NCBI RefSeq assembly: GCF_000297095.1
Contig: NZ_AEEA01000050.1
Span: 1-64,000, forward strand
Direction of reading: 5' to 3'
From: Treponema primitia ZAS-1
GTDB lineage: Bacteria > Spirochaetota > Spirochaetia > Treponematales > Breznakiellaceae
Length of the DNA stretch: 64,000 nucleotides
The position numbers were made by a program, and so were the translations under genes. The stretch's first letter is position 1, and every line of letters begins with the position of its first letter. The notes beneath the pieces were generated by a model. The model ran no database searches. It was not told the DNA's origin and saw nothing but the letters and a program-made list of their open reading frames with translations. This document shows positions 1 to 9,480 of this stretch, one piece after another.

Positions 1-3000
1 TAACGCATTTTCAAATTCGGTCATCAATACTGAATTAGAAATACTGCTGATTAATTCCTTTGTTTCTGCATTAATAGGTTTATTTTCAAGTTCCGTAAGA
101 ATGTTGTGGATAAGTCCCGGCTGTTCCTGTCTCAGCGCTTCCCGTAGTTTTGCGAACAGGGGAAGATATCGGGAAATATCGGAACCGGTGTCAGCGGCGG
201 CGCCGGAATTCAATGCCGCCCCTATCTGTTCCGCCAGTTTTTTTAACTCCCGGTAAAAATGGGGGAGCTCCTTTTCGATAAGAGGGATATCCCCAGCCCT
301 TCCCGCAGCCTCCAGTTCTTCCGCTTTTTTTGAAACGGCGGCGGCGCCTATGGTAGCGGCGGCGCTTTTGAGGGCGTGCACGTTGGTGGTAAAAAGGGAA
401 AGCTCCTGTGCATTGGGAACCTGTTCCAGTAAAGGCAGGCGTTCCCAAGCATCCTTACGGAATGTTGTCAGTACCTTCCTGTAGGCCGCCTCATTGCCGC
501 CGGTCATGGTCAGGCCCTTGGCGGTATCCACCCCGTCAATGTGTATATCCGTGGTTTCCGTTATCCTTTTCGGGGCGGTTCCCGGCGCCGGTTTTACCCG
601 CTTTTCAGGGGGTATCCACTTGTCCATCATCCCGTCAAGTTTGGATATTTCAATGGGTTTGGAAAGGTAGTCGTTAAAGCCCTTTGATAAAAACATTTCC
701 TTCATCCCGGTCACCGCGTTTGCGGTGAGGGCTATGATTGGAACATTTTTCGTATGTTCCGGCTGTTCGTCTTCCCAGGCGCGTATGGCCGCGGTGGCTT
801 CAATGCCGTCCATTTCCGGCATCATATGATCCATAAACACTATGTCATACCGGTTTCTTTTTATCAGTTCTACTGCCTCCCTTCCGCCGGTGGCGGTAGT
901 AATATCCGTCTGATATAAACTCAGGAGACCCTTGGCAACATTCAGGTTGGTAACAATATCATCAACGATGAGGAGGCGGGCATCCGGGGCGATAAACCGT
1001 AAATTGGTTTCCTTATGATACGGGGTATCCGTCTTTTCGTTAATTACATTGGCGATGGACAGGGTATAGGCGGGCATGGTGATAATGGGGATATTTTTGA
1101 AGGAGACAATTTCCTCCTGATTTGCCAGGAGTACCAGCTTTGTGGGCAGGGATAACTCCTGTATAACGGATAGGGCCGCTTCTACCGCTGGGGCGCATAC
1201 AAAGGCAAAGGCATACTGTTTCTCCCCAGGGTGTGAACACGCCCTAAGTTCCTGAATGATCCCATCCGCATTTCTCACGGCCGTTACCGGTACTCCCAGA
1301 TTTTTCATCGAACGGACAAGGGATTCGGCGTATTCCTTCCGGCTTTCATAGAGCAATACCGTTTTTGTTTCGGAGTTTTCAATAGATGCCAGGGACTCCT
1401 GGTCCCAGAAACGCTGTGGGATGGACGCAGTAAAGATACTACCCGCTCCGTATGCGCTGTTCACGGTAATATCCCCGCCCATGAGGCGGCAGAGCTTGCG
1501 GCTTATGGCAAGCCCGAGACCCGTTCCTTCAACGCCCTGGTTTTTGTGGGTGTCAAGCTGCTGGAATTCACCGAATAATTTACCCATGTCCTCTTGTTTA
1601 ATACCAATACCGGTGTCGGCCACCGAAATGGTCAGCACGATCCGGTCTTCGTGGGTTTCGCCGGTGATGGTAAGGATGATACGGCCCTCCCGGGTATATT
1701 TGACCGCATTGGTGAGAAGGTTTATCAGTACCTGCCGGAAGCGTACTTCATCGCCTATCAGGCGGTTTGGAAGTTTACCGTCAATATCCACGGTGAACAG
1801 TATTGGTTTTTCGTTCAACCTGGTACGGATAATACTGATCACATCGTTAATCACCGAACTGAGTTGATAATCGGCCTCCACAAGGTCCAACTTACCCGAT
1901 TCGATTTTAGAGAAGTCCAGGATATCGTTGATGATGGAAAGCAGGTTTGCCCCCGCCTGTTTGATACTCCGGGCATCCTCGTATACATCCTGGGGAATAT
2001 CCTTCCGCAGGATCAGTTCGGTCATCCCCAGGATGGCATTCATGGGGGTCCGTATCTCATGGCTGGTATTGGCAAGGAATACGGTCTTTGCCATGGCCGC
2101 CCGTTCGGCTTCCAGCTTCGCCTTTACCAGGGGGGTAATATCGCTGGCATTGAAGAACAGCCCCGGGGTATCCCCCAGGAGTTTGTCTGCGATGATCTTG
2201 AGGTGCTGTTCTTCCCCATTGAATGGCAGTTTTATGGTTCCTTCATAAAACCCCTGGGAGGTGATGATTTCATGGACTATAAGTTTTAATTCCCTGGTTT
2301 TGAACAGATCCATCACGGGCTGCCCCACTGCCAGTTTACGGTCCTCAATGTTGGCAAGAGCCGCCAGGGGTTTGCTGATATGGGTAACCTGGTTGAGTTC
2401 GTCCACCAGGGCGATATAATCCGGGGTGGTTTCCAGCAGGGTTTGAAAAGCGTCCTGATCCTTGACCGATTCCTTATTATAATCGGCGGCGAATTTGGTA
2501 ATAAAATAAATACAGACGGAACTAAAGGACAACTGAACCCATTTGGCCATCATTTCGCTTAAGGTTACATTGTTCCGCAGTGGGTTCATTATCATGGGAA
2601 TGCGGAGGAGGATCAAAACCAGGTTTGATAAATTTGAGATGAGGATATACCGGAGAAATTTTGGGGGATTAAAGTACATGGCGCCTATACAGCAGATGGC
2701 CATGGAGCAAGTGAAAAGATAGACGAAACTTTTCATGGAGAAGGAAGCGGCAATGTACACGATGTAAATGAACAGGGGAACGGTGAACGCCGGATTCATG
2801 AAACGCCGTATTGCCCGGAAGAAAAGGATCACGGCAATTGAAACCGCGCAGCCTACCCCCACGATGATCCCTTCCCTGAGCCTGCCGCCTGAGACAGCGG
2901 TATAGATTCTGAAAATCGCGAAACTTGAGATACACAAAATGGCTATGGTATTTGCCAGATGATAATAGGGACTGTCCGCATCATTAACGGCGCCTATGGG

Positions 3001-3009
3001 GTTATGCAT
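1..3009 (-). CDS. Hybrid histidine kinase with PAS domain (3' end beyond window)
   Basis: This is the last gene in the window of the minus-strand kinase operon. About 1003 residues are visible and the C-terminus lies outside. Residues 20-175 are hydrophobic with several membrane segments. Residues 185-295 look like a PAS domain. Then come a HisKA domain (phospho-His H317 in SHEIRTPMN), a HATPase domain (NLLTNAVKYT, DTGIGI, GTGLGLA), a degenerate receiver-like segment, a true receiver ([14 protein letters not shown]) and an HPt domain (HALKSAA). The ATG at 3009 overlaps the upstream lipid kinase stop by 8 nt (ATGCATAA), with AAAGGAGG in front of it. It is a membrane phosphorelay sensor; the ligand is unknown. 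The gene is not visible as a closed ORF because its stop is outside the window. Confidence 0.95.
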   Translation of the reverse strand, partial: MHNPIGAVNDADSPYYHLANTIAILCISSFAIFRIYTAVSGGRLREGIIVGVGCAVSIAVILFFRAIRRFMNPAFTVPLFIYIVYIAASFSMKSFVYLFTCSMAICCIGAMYFNPPKFLRYILISNLSNLVLILLRIPMIMNPLRNNVTLSEMMAKWVQLSFSSVCIYFITKFAADYNKESVKDQDAFQTLLETTPDYIALVDELNQVTHISKPLAALANIEDRKLAVGQPVMDLFKTRELKLIVHEIITSQGFYEGTIKLPFNGEEQHLKIIADKLLGDTPGLFFNASDITPLVKAKLEAERAAMAKTVFLANTSHEIRTPMNAILGMTELILRKDIPQDVYEDARSIKQAGANLLSIINDILDFSKIESGKLDLVEADYQLSSVINDVISIIRTRLNEKPILFTVDIDGKLPNRLIGDEVRFRQVLINLLTNAVKYTREGRIILTITGETHEDRIVLTISVADTGIGIKQEDMGKLFGEFQQLDTHKNQGVEGTGLGLAISRKLCRLMGGDITVNSAYGAGSIFTASIPQRFWDQESLASIENSETKTVLLYESRKEYAESLVRSMKNLGVPVTAVRNADGIIQELRACSHPGEKQYAFAFVCAPAVEAALSVIQELSLPTKLVLLANQEEIVSFKNIPIITMPAYTLSIANVINEKTDTPYHKETNLRFIAPDARLLIVDDIVTNLNVAKGLLSLYQTDITTATGGREAVELIKRNRYDIVFMDHMMPEMDGIEATAAIRAWEDEQPEHTKNVPIIALTANAVTGMKEMFLSKGFNDYLSKPIEISKLDGMMDKWIPPEKRVKPAPGTAPKRITETTDIHIDGVDTAKGLTMTGGNEAAYRKVLTTFRKDAWERLPLLEQVPNAQELSLFTTNVHALKSAAATIGAAAVSKKAEELEAAGRAGDIPLIEKELPHFYRELKKLAEQIGAALNSGAAADTGSDISRYLPLFAKLREALRQEQPGLIHNILTELENKPINAETKELISSISNSVLMTEFENAL

Positions 3010-4015
3010 CAAAGGGAGCCCTCCTTTCGTAGCGAAGCCCCTTGGGTGTTACCATTCTAATCGCATGGGGGGCCACTTCCATGGTAATATTTGTATCAAC
3101 AAGCATTTCACCGTCTAGTTGAATCAACAGGGGTTTTCCTGAGCGAATGGAAACTTTCTTTGCCCGTTTAAGCAAAACGTGATCCATGCGCCTTTTCCCG
3201 TGTAAATAGCGCTGTATACTCCGCAGCAGGGTAAGGGTACTCTGGCTTTTATAAAGCTGCGCATCCAGGTACCCGTCGTCGGGCACGGCGGTAGGTACGG
3301 GGCACATATCCCCGCCGTAACAGGGGCCGTTAGCGATATTGATGGTGGCGTAATTTCCGCTGTAATCTTCGCCGTCTATGGTAATGTCATAGTGCTGAAA
3401 GATAAGTTTCTGATCAAAGAGGGAAATAAAGCCGGCCAGAAAAACCAGAAAGGTATATATAAAGGGAAATTTATTACTGTATTTGAAGTATTTTTTTTCC
3501 AGGACCTTCATTCTGATTACCGCCGTGGATTCCATCCCTACGGTACTGACGTTAATGGCATAATTATTCCCATAATAAATCAGGTCCGTAGGGATGATAT
3601 TAGTTTCGTCTATCAGGGCGTCGATGTTTCTGAACAAGTGGTGTTTTCCCTCCCCAAAGGCGCGTATATAGTCGTTGGTTTTTCCATAGGGTACGGAAAC
3701 CAGTTCGGCGTTGGGAAATCCCACGGCGCCGTTTATACAATCAAATAAAATACCGTCCCCCCCCAGGGCGTAGATGCGGACCGTTTCCGACGTTTCGACT
3801 TTTGCCATCTGTTGGTGGATCATTCCCACGGCATCCCGGGGAAACCGGGAGATATGGATAAAACAATCCCCGCCGCCACCCATACCATTGGCGCCGCCAT
3901 CCATACCCCTGGCGCTGTTTCGGGATGCAAAGCAACGCTTTATCTCCAGAAGCACGGCGTCAAAATCTCCCTGGTCCAGGAAAGAACGGGGGTTGATAAC
4001 AAATAGGTGACGCAT
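3002..4015 (-). CDS. Diacylglycerol kinase-like lipid kinase, copy A
   Basis: A 337-residue member of the DagK/YegS/BmrU-type lipid kinase family, which uses ATP to phosphorylate diacylglycerol or related lipids at the cytoplasmic membrane face. The nucleotide-binding motif GGDG is at residues 85-88 and the second family motif (PYGKTNDY, usually GTxNDF) at 109-116. The C-terminal half carries the family's beta-sandwich pattern ([12 protein letters not shown]). It is clearly paralogous to the gene at 4232-5251. Unlike that copy it has a Gly-rich low-complexity insertion at residues 37-49. It lies 2 nt after the small ORF 4018-4239 and overlaps the next kinase start by 8 nt, so it should be co-translated with the sensor kinases. 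The true substrate is unknown. Confidence 0.9.
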   Translation of the reverse strand: MRHLFVINPRSFLDQGDFDAVLLEIKRCFASRNSARGMDGGANGMGGGGDCFIHISRFPRDAVGMIHQQMAKVETSETVRIYALGGDGILFDCINGAVGFPNAELVSVPYGKTNDYIRAFGEGKHHLFRNIDALIDETNIIPTDLIYYGNNYAINVSTVGMESTAVIRMKVLEKKYFKYSNKFPFIYTFLVFLAGFISLFDQKLIFQHYDITIDGEDYSGNYATINIANGPCYGGDMCPVPTAVPDDGYLDAQLYKSQSTLTLLRSIQRYLHGKRRMDHVLLKRAKKVSIRSGKPLLIQLDGEMLVDTNITMEVAPHAIRMVTPKGLRYERRAPFDA

Positions 4016-4017
4016 CG

Positions 4018-4239
4018 CTATAACCTTCCTTTATTTTGGCGGATTACCGTCAGCTTTTCGATTGCTTCCTGTTTTAAGGCTTCTGCGAGTTCTTTAAACA
4101 GGAGGAGACAGGAGGCGGAAATTGCTCCGGCCTCGGAGCTTTCTTTTTTTTCCGCCTGCTTTTCAGGGTTCAATATGTGGGCTATAAGGTTCGGAGTTGT
4201 CGCCATCAGGGCCTTTGCTGATCCGTTTCTTTTATTCAT
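4018..4239 (-). CDS. Small ORF resembling a truncated kinase C-terminal tail
   Basis: A 73-residue ORF between the two lipid kinases. Its segment LFKELAEALKQEAIEKL matches the conserved tail found after the HPt domain in all the neighbouring hybrid kinases (for example LFTELAEALKQEDIGT), then ends early. Its ATG overlaps the stop of the 4232-5251 gene by 8 nt (ATGAATAA), the same arrangement as at the next lipid kinase/kinase junction. I read it as a leftover of a kinase gene broken during duplication of a lipid kinase-hybrid kinase unit, still translatable by coupling. It could be a functional free-standing helical domain, but nothing in the sequence proves this. Confidence 0.5.
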   Translation of the reverse strand: MNKRNGSAKALMATTPNLIAHILNPEKQAEKKESSEAGAISASCLLLFKELAEALKQEAIEKLTVIRQNKGRL

Positions 4240-5251
4240 GGAATACCGCCATCCTCTCGTATACCGAACCGCCGGGGGTAGCGATTTTTACTGCCTGGGG
4301 GATAATTTTGGCCGTGATGTTCGTATCCAGGAATATCTCGCCGTCCAATTGCAATACCAGCGGTTCCTCTGACCGGACAGTAACTTCGACCGCCCTTTTG
4401 TATGTGATGTATGAAGGAAATTTCCGGTATTTTCCGTATAGATAACCGGTGCCTACCCGTATGACATTCAGGCTGTTGGTACTGTTGAAAAGCAGCACAT
4501 CAAGCAACCCGTCATCCGGCATAGCGGCGATGGCGGCTTTTTTGTCACCCCCATAACAGGGACCATTTGCAATGTTGATTGTCGTGTAATTTCCGCTGAA
4601 TTCTTCACCGTCAATAGTAATCGTGTATTTTTGCTTGATGATACTTGGGGTAAACGCCGAGATGACCCCTGCCCAAAAAAATGTGAAATCATATAGAGCT
4701 TTGCGTATGGGGAGAGAAAATTTTGTCAGGTATGGTGTATACAAGGCATGTAATTCCGCAGCCTTGTGAACCGCATAGGCTTCCATGCCGATGGTACAGG
4801 TATTTAGGGCGTAATTGTTCCCGCAGAATATCACATCCGTGGGAATGACCGGCGACACTGCCTGTTTTTTAATGTCCCTGAACAGGGCTTCCTTCCCTTC
4901 GCCAAAGGCGCGGACAAAATCGTTGCTGTTTCCGTAAGGAATTGCAGCAAGTTCCGCATTTTCCAGCCCGATAACGCCATTCAGGCAGTCAAACAGAATG
5001 CCGTCTCCGCCAACGGCATATATACGGATTGTTTTTTTCTCTCCCGCTTCCCCGGCGAATCTTCTGATTTCGCCGATGGCGTCTCTCGGGAAACGCGAGA
5101 CAAAGAAAGCGTAATCCCACATACCCAGCTCGGCAAAACAGTTTTCGATATCGAGCATAACAGCATCCATATCAGTCCGGCGTCCAAAAGAAACCGGGTT
5201 TATAATGAACAAATGCCTCATATTCAGAAAATCATTCACTGCTCTGTTCAT
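4232..5251 (-). CDS. Diacylglycerol kinase-like lipid kinase, copy B
   Basis: A 339-residue paralogue of the 3002-4015 protein. It has GGDG at residues 81-84, PYGNSNDF at 106-113 and the [11 protein letters not shown] segment. The annotated ATG overlaps the stop of the upstream propeller kinase as ATGA, with AAGGAT a few bases upstream, which supports translational coupling. The alternative start MRHLF, ten codons further in (5221), matches the paralogue's N-terminus better but has no visible ribosome-binding site. Lipid phosphorylation inside a sensor-kinase operon suggests the system touches membrane lipid signalling or turnover; this is inference. The substrate cannot be told from sequence. 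Confidence 0.9.
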   Translation of the reverse strand: MNRAVNDFLNMRHLFIINPVSFGRRTDMDAVMLDIENCFAELGMWDYAFFVSRFPRDAIGEIRRFAGEAGEKKTIRIYAVGGDGILFDCLNGVIGLENAELAAIPYGNSNDFVRAFGEGKEALFRDIKKQAVSPVIPTDVIFCGNNYALNTCTIGMEAYAVHKAAELHALYTPYLTKFSLPIRKALYDFTFFWAGVISAFTPSIIKQKYTITIDGEEFSGNYTTINIANGPCYGGDKKAAIAAMPDDGLLDVLLFNSTNSLNVIRVGTGYLYGKYRKFPSYITYKRAVEVTVRSEEPLVLQLDGEIFLDTNITAKIIPQAVKIATPGGSVYERMAVFHE

Positions 5252-8200
5252 TCCGATAATATCCTTTGAACAGCCCTGATTGCATCCTCAAAGTCGCTCA
5301 TTAAAACCGCGTTGGAAACCGCAGCAAGACTATCCCGGATTTTTCCGTCAAGCGCCGCCGCCTCCAGTTCCGCAAGGAGCCGGTGCACGGTCCCTATCTC
5401 TTCCTGTTTTAGTGATTCTGCGAGTTCTGTAAACAGGGGCAGGTATTCGGCGGCCTTTCCCGCAGTGCCACTATCTTGATTCTGCAGGGCGCCGTCATCC
5501 AGGACCTGACCTATACCATCCGCCAGATTTTGGAGGTCCCGGTAAAATCCCGATAGCAGCTCTGTGATACGCGCCAGGTCCCCCGCCTTTCCCGCAGCCT
5601 CCAGTTCTTCCGCTTCCTGGGATACGGCGGCGGCCCCGATGGTTCCGGCGGCGCTTTTGAGGGCATGAACGTTGGTGGTAAACAGGGAAAGTTCAGACCC
5701 CGTGGGAACCCGTTCCATTAAGGCCAGCCGTTCCAGGGCGTCATTGCGGAATGAGCTCAGCACTTTACGGTAAGAGGTTTCGCTGCCGCCGGTCAGGGCT
5801 AAGCCCCGGGCGGTATCCACTCCGTTAATTTTTATATCCGTGTTTTCTACCGGAATGATGCTCGGCGCCGCAGTTTCCGGATCCGGCTTTACCTTCTTTT
5901 CAGGGGAAATCCATTCAGCCATCATTCGGTCCAGTTTAGAAATTTCTATGGGCTTGGAAAGGTAATCGTTAAAGCCCTTTGCCAGAAACATTTCCTTCAT
6001 CCCGGTTACCGCGTTTGCGGTCAGGGCTATGATGGGAAGGGTCTGAAAATAGGACTCCCCCAATGGGGAATCCAGGGACCGGATGAGCTCGGTGGTTTCA
6101 ATGCCGTCCATTTCGGGCATCATGTGGTCCATAAATACTATGTCGTAGCGGTTTTTCTTTATTAGTTCTATGGCTTCCCTGCCGCTTGCGGCCGTGGTGA
6201 CATCGGTCTGATATAAACTTAAGAGACCCTTAGCTACGTTCAGGTTAGTGACAATATCGTCAACGATGAGGAGTCGGGCGCCGGGAGCAGTAAAACGCCC
6301 TGTTTTCGGTTCCGCACTTTTTACCATTTCCATAGGTTCGTTGTCCCGCACCATCTGGGATAAGGTTGCGGTAAAAACACTGCCCTCTCCGTATACGCTG
6401 CTCACTGTGATATCTCCTCCCATGAGGCGGCAGAGATTGCGACTTATGGCAAGCCCCAGGCCGGTTCCTTCAATACTCCGGTTCCGGTGGGTATCAAGCT
6501 GCTGGAATTGGCCGAACAGTTTACCCATATCTTCCTGTTTAATGCCGATACCGGTGTCGGTGACCCTTATGGTCAGGACAAGCCGGTCTTCCCGGGGCGT
6601 GCCGGTAATGGCAAGAACGATGCTTCCCTCCAGGGTGTATTTGACCGCATTGGAAAGGAGGTTCATCAGTACCTGCCTGACCCGTGTTTCGTCACCGGTC
6701 AGGCTGTCGGGGAGTTTAGGGTCAATATCCACGGCGAAGCTTATGGGTTTTTCATTCAGCCGGGTGCGGATTATGCTGACCACATCGTTTATCACCGAAC
6801 TCAGATAATAATTGACCTCTATAATATCCAGTTTACCCGATTCAATTTTTGAAAAGTCCAGTATGTCGTTGATAATAAGCAGAAGATTATGGCCCGCCTG
6901 TTTTATATCGGTGATATATTCGCTTACCCGAGGCGTTATTTCTTCCCTAAGGACAAGCTCGCTGATGCCGACAATGGCGTTCATGGGGGTTCGTATCTCG
7001 TGGCTCATATTTGCCAGAAATTCGCTTTTGTATTTGTTGGCCTGTTCAGCATTTTCTTTGGCCTCTTCCAGCTCCTTTACCATGGCGATCCGCTCCGCAG
7101 TATGGCTGATTCTGACAATGAGCAGGACAATTCCGGCCAGGAGGGAAGAAAAAACAAGGGCCAGTAAAATGCGTACCGGCCAATATTCAATGTATGCCAG
7201 TTTTTTTTCTATCTGCAAACTTACGGCGTTATCGGAAACCCCGGCGTTTTTTGAGCCGGAGGATCGAACCGTAAAGGTATAGCTGCCCCCTGCAAGATTG
7301 GTATACGAAATCTTGCTTGCTGCGGAATCGGCAATATATTCCTGTTTATCCTGACCTGCAAGCTGGTAGGAAAGGTTTGTTCGTTCATGAAGCCCGTAGG
7401 AAAGGAGCGCGATGTTAAAGGTAATGCGGCTTGTTGTTTTGGGAACAACCAGAGTTTTGGAAAAGTCATAATAGACGCGGTTATCGACTTCGACGGAAGT
7501 GATCGCCGCTTTGGGCAGATGCTGCCATATCTCCTGCTCCAGGGAGATGGCGCTGAATCCGTTGATACAGCAAAAGTAGAGGTATCCACTCTGATCATCA
7601 ATATGGTTCCATGCATTCGCGTTAAGAGAACCGGAAAGGCCGTTTTGTATGCCCAATTCCCGTTTCAAAAACGAAGGGGAATTTTCCCGGAGCAAAGCAG
7701 CATCGGCTTCGTAAAGGGTATTGGCTGTGGTCAGCCAGAGTTTCCCTTTATACGGCAGGATGTCAAAAATACTATAAGCGGGGAAAACATCAAGTACCTT
7801 CACGGCCTTATCCTTGATATAACAGAGGCCGTTCCCGGTGCTTATCCAGATACCTCCTTCATCATCTCCCGCCATACGCAGTATTACATCGCCGGAGAGA
7901 CCGTTTTCCGCATTGATGCTTTCAATGCCCCTGCTGCTGAAGGCGTAGATGCCGTTACCGTCCGTACCGGCATACAGAACTGGCGTATCTCCCTTTTCAT
8001 CATAATACAGGGAAAGTACCATTACATCCGGCATGGTGAAAGTCGCCTGGCCGCCGAAAATTTCCCGGGGGCTTATAAGGGAACCCTGTTTCAAAAAGAA
8101 AAGGCCGTTGGCGGTTCCCACCGCATAAATTCCGCCGGGTAGTTCCAAGACCAGCCTGATCCGTTCCGCCGCCAGGTAATTACTCCACACACCGGTTCCC

Positions 8201-9459
8201 GGGTTATAGTGAATAATCCCGTATTTTGCATAGGTACTGATCAGGATATCGCCCCTGCGGTCCTGATAAATTGACCGGACACGGATATTCCGCAGCGCCC
8301 GGGTAAGTTCATTTTCTATCAGTACACCTTCAGTGTCGCTTATGATAAGGCCTGTGTCGCCGGCCAGATACCAGCGGTTTTCCGCACGCAAAACCGAATT
8401 GTACGTCATATCCGGAAGCCCCAGAAGGAGGTCCTCCCGGGTAAAGGGGCTTTCCGCAAGAAGTATAACCCCTCCCCCGTTAGACGAAGTAAGCCAATAA
8501 TTTTTTTCATAATCCTCGGTTATGCCGGTAAAAAATCCGGCCGCCCCAAGGCCCTCAAGGGGATGAAAATCCAGGGTGGCGTCAAAAAAACCCAAACCCG
8601 TATCCGCAGTAATCCAGATACGGTCCTCCTGGTCTTTATATATGCTGTTTGCCATGGAACAACTTATCTGCTTTTCGGTATAGGAGACAGATTCTCCGTC
8701 AAAGGATGCGAACAGTACCGTTGAACCCTGGGTACCCAAAATAATATGTTCACTGTCAAGGGCAAGCACCGCTTTGATGGGTATGCCGGGATCAAAAAGG
8801 ATCGTTTTTTGTGTTGTGGTATATATAACCAGTTTGCCCGAATTCAGCACGCCGTAAATGTTGCCGTTATTGTCCAGGGAAAGGGAGACAACCGTGGCCG
8901 ACTGGTTGAGGTCTAGGGGGATAATCCTGACTTCCCGGTCTTTGTTGATGGAGAAGATGCCCCCGGCGGAACCGAAATAGACGGTCCCCGATTGATCCGC
9001 GGCGATGGAACGGATCATGCCGGAAGGAAGACCCCGGCTGCGGTCAAAAACCTCGAAGCTTTCCCCATTGTAGGCTACCACGCCGCTTTCGTTGGTCCCA
9101 ATCCAAAGGGTCCCATCGGGACCTTCCAAAAGCGAGCGGACACTGGAACCGGGAAAGTTGTCCTGGCTCATGGCGTTAAAGGTTTTAAAAGCACTGCCGT
9201 CGTACCGTATAAGGCCCTGGTAACTGCCAAACCACATATAGCCATCACTGGTCTGCAAAACTGCATTTGCCTCGTCCGAGGGGAAGCCGTTGGTACTCCG
9301 GTAAACTTTCTGAACCCGGTTTGACAGAAAAAGCCGGGCTTCCCGGTCGCTTCCTCCTGTTTCCTCCGCCGCGAAACAGGGGAACCCGGGAACCAGCGCC
9401 GCAAAGGCCCACAGGGCAAGGAAAAAAGTTCCATTACAAAAAACAGTTAGTCGTTTCAT
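5248..9459 (-). CDS. Beta-propeller hybrid histidine kinase (HTCS-like)
   Basis: A 1403-residue one-piece two-component system. It has a signal peptide (residues 1-30), a large periplasmic region of two-component-regulator propeller repeats (about 45-650; repeated DG-x-WIGT-type strands), a Y_Y_Y-like Ig domain (about 670-755) and one membrane helix (about 760-783). Inside the cell follow HisKA (H820), HATPase (about 925-1040), a receiver (about 1065-1190, [14 protein letters not shown]), HPt (about 1230-1330, HALKSAAGT) and the shared C-terminal tail. Propeller kinases in Bacteroidetes usually sense polysaccharide fragments, but those end in an AraC domain, which is absent here. It is the only complete kinase of the array lacking the degenerate receiver segment before the real receiver. 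Its stop overlaps the next gene as ATGA. Confidence 0.95.
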   Translation of the reverse strand: MKRLTVFCNGTFFLALWAFAALVPGFPCFAAEETGGSDREARLFLSNRVQKVYRSTNGFPSDEANAVLQTSDGYMWFGSYQGLIRYDGSAFKTFNAMSQDNFPGSSVRSLLEGPDGTLWIGTNESGVVAYNGESFEVFDRSRGLPSGMIRSIAADQSGTVYFGSAGGIFSINKDREVRIIPLDLNQSATVVSLSLDNNGNIYGVLNSGKLVIYTTTQKTILFDPGIPIKAVLALDSEHIILGTQGSTVLFASFDGESVSYTEKQISCSMANSIYKDQEDRIWITADTGLGFFDATLDFHPLEGLGAAGFFTGITEDYEKNYWLTSSNGGGVILLAESPFTREDLLLGLPDMTYNSVLRAENRWYLAGDTGLIISDTEGVLIENELTRALRNIRVRSIYQDRRGDILISTYAKYGIIHYNPGTGVWSNYLAAERIRLVLELPGGIYAVGTANGLFFLKQGSLISPREIFGGQATFTMPDVMVLSLYYDEKGDTPVLYAGTDGNGIYAFSSRGIESINAENGLSGDVILRMAGDDEGGIWISTGNGLCYIKDKAVKVLDVFPAYSIFDILPYKGKLWLTTANTLYEADAALLRENSPSFLKRELGIQNGLSGSLNANAWNHIDDQSGYLYFCCINGFSAISLEQEIWQHLPKAAITSVEVDNRVYYDFSKTLVVPKTTSRITFNIALLSYGLHERTNLSYQLAGQDKQEYIADSAASKISYTNLAGGSYTFTVRSSGSKNAGVSDNAVSLQIEKKLAYIEYWPVRILLALVFSSLLAGIVLLIVRISHTAERIAMVKELEEAKENAEQANKYKSEFLANMSHEIRTPMNAIVGISELVLREEITPRVSEYITDIKQAGHNLLLIINDILDFSKIESGKLDIIEVNYYLSSVINDVVSIIRTRLNEKPISFAVDIDPKLPDSLTGDETRVRQVLMNLLSNAVKYTLEGSIVLAITGTPREDRLVLTIRVTDTGIGIKQEDMGKLFGQFQQLDTHRNRSIEGTGLGLAISRNLCRLMGGDITVSSVYGEGSVFTATLSQMVRDNEPMEMVKSAEPKTGRFTAPGARLLIVDDIVTNLNVAKGLLSLYQTDVTTAASGREAIELIKKNRYDIVFMDHMMPEMDGIETTELIRSLDSPLGESYFQTLPIIALTANAVTGMKEMFLAKGFNDYLSKPIEISKLDRMMAEWISPEKKVKPDPETAAPSIIPVENTDIKINGVDTARGLALTGGSETSYRKVLSSFRNDALERLALMERVPTGSELSLFTTNVHALKSAAGTIGAAAVSQEAEELEAAGKAGDLARITELLSGFYRDLQNLADGIGQVLDDGALQNQDSGTAGKAAEYLPLFTELAESLKQEEIGTVHRLLAELEAAALDGKIRDSLAAVSNAVLMSDFEDAIRAVQRILSE

Positions 9460-9480
9460 CTTTCAATAACCTTCCTTTTA

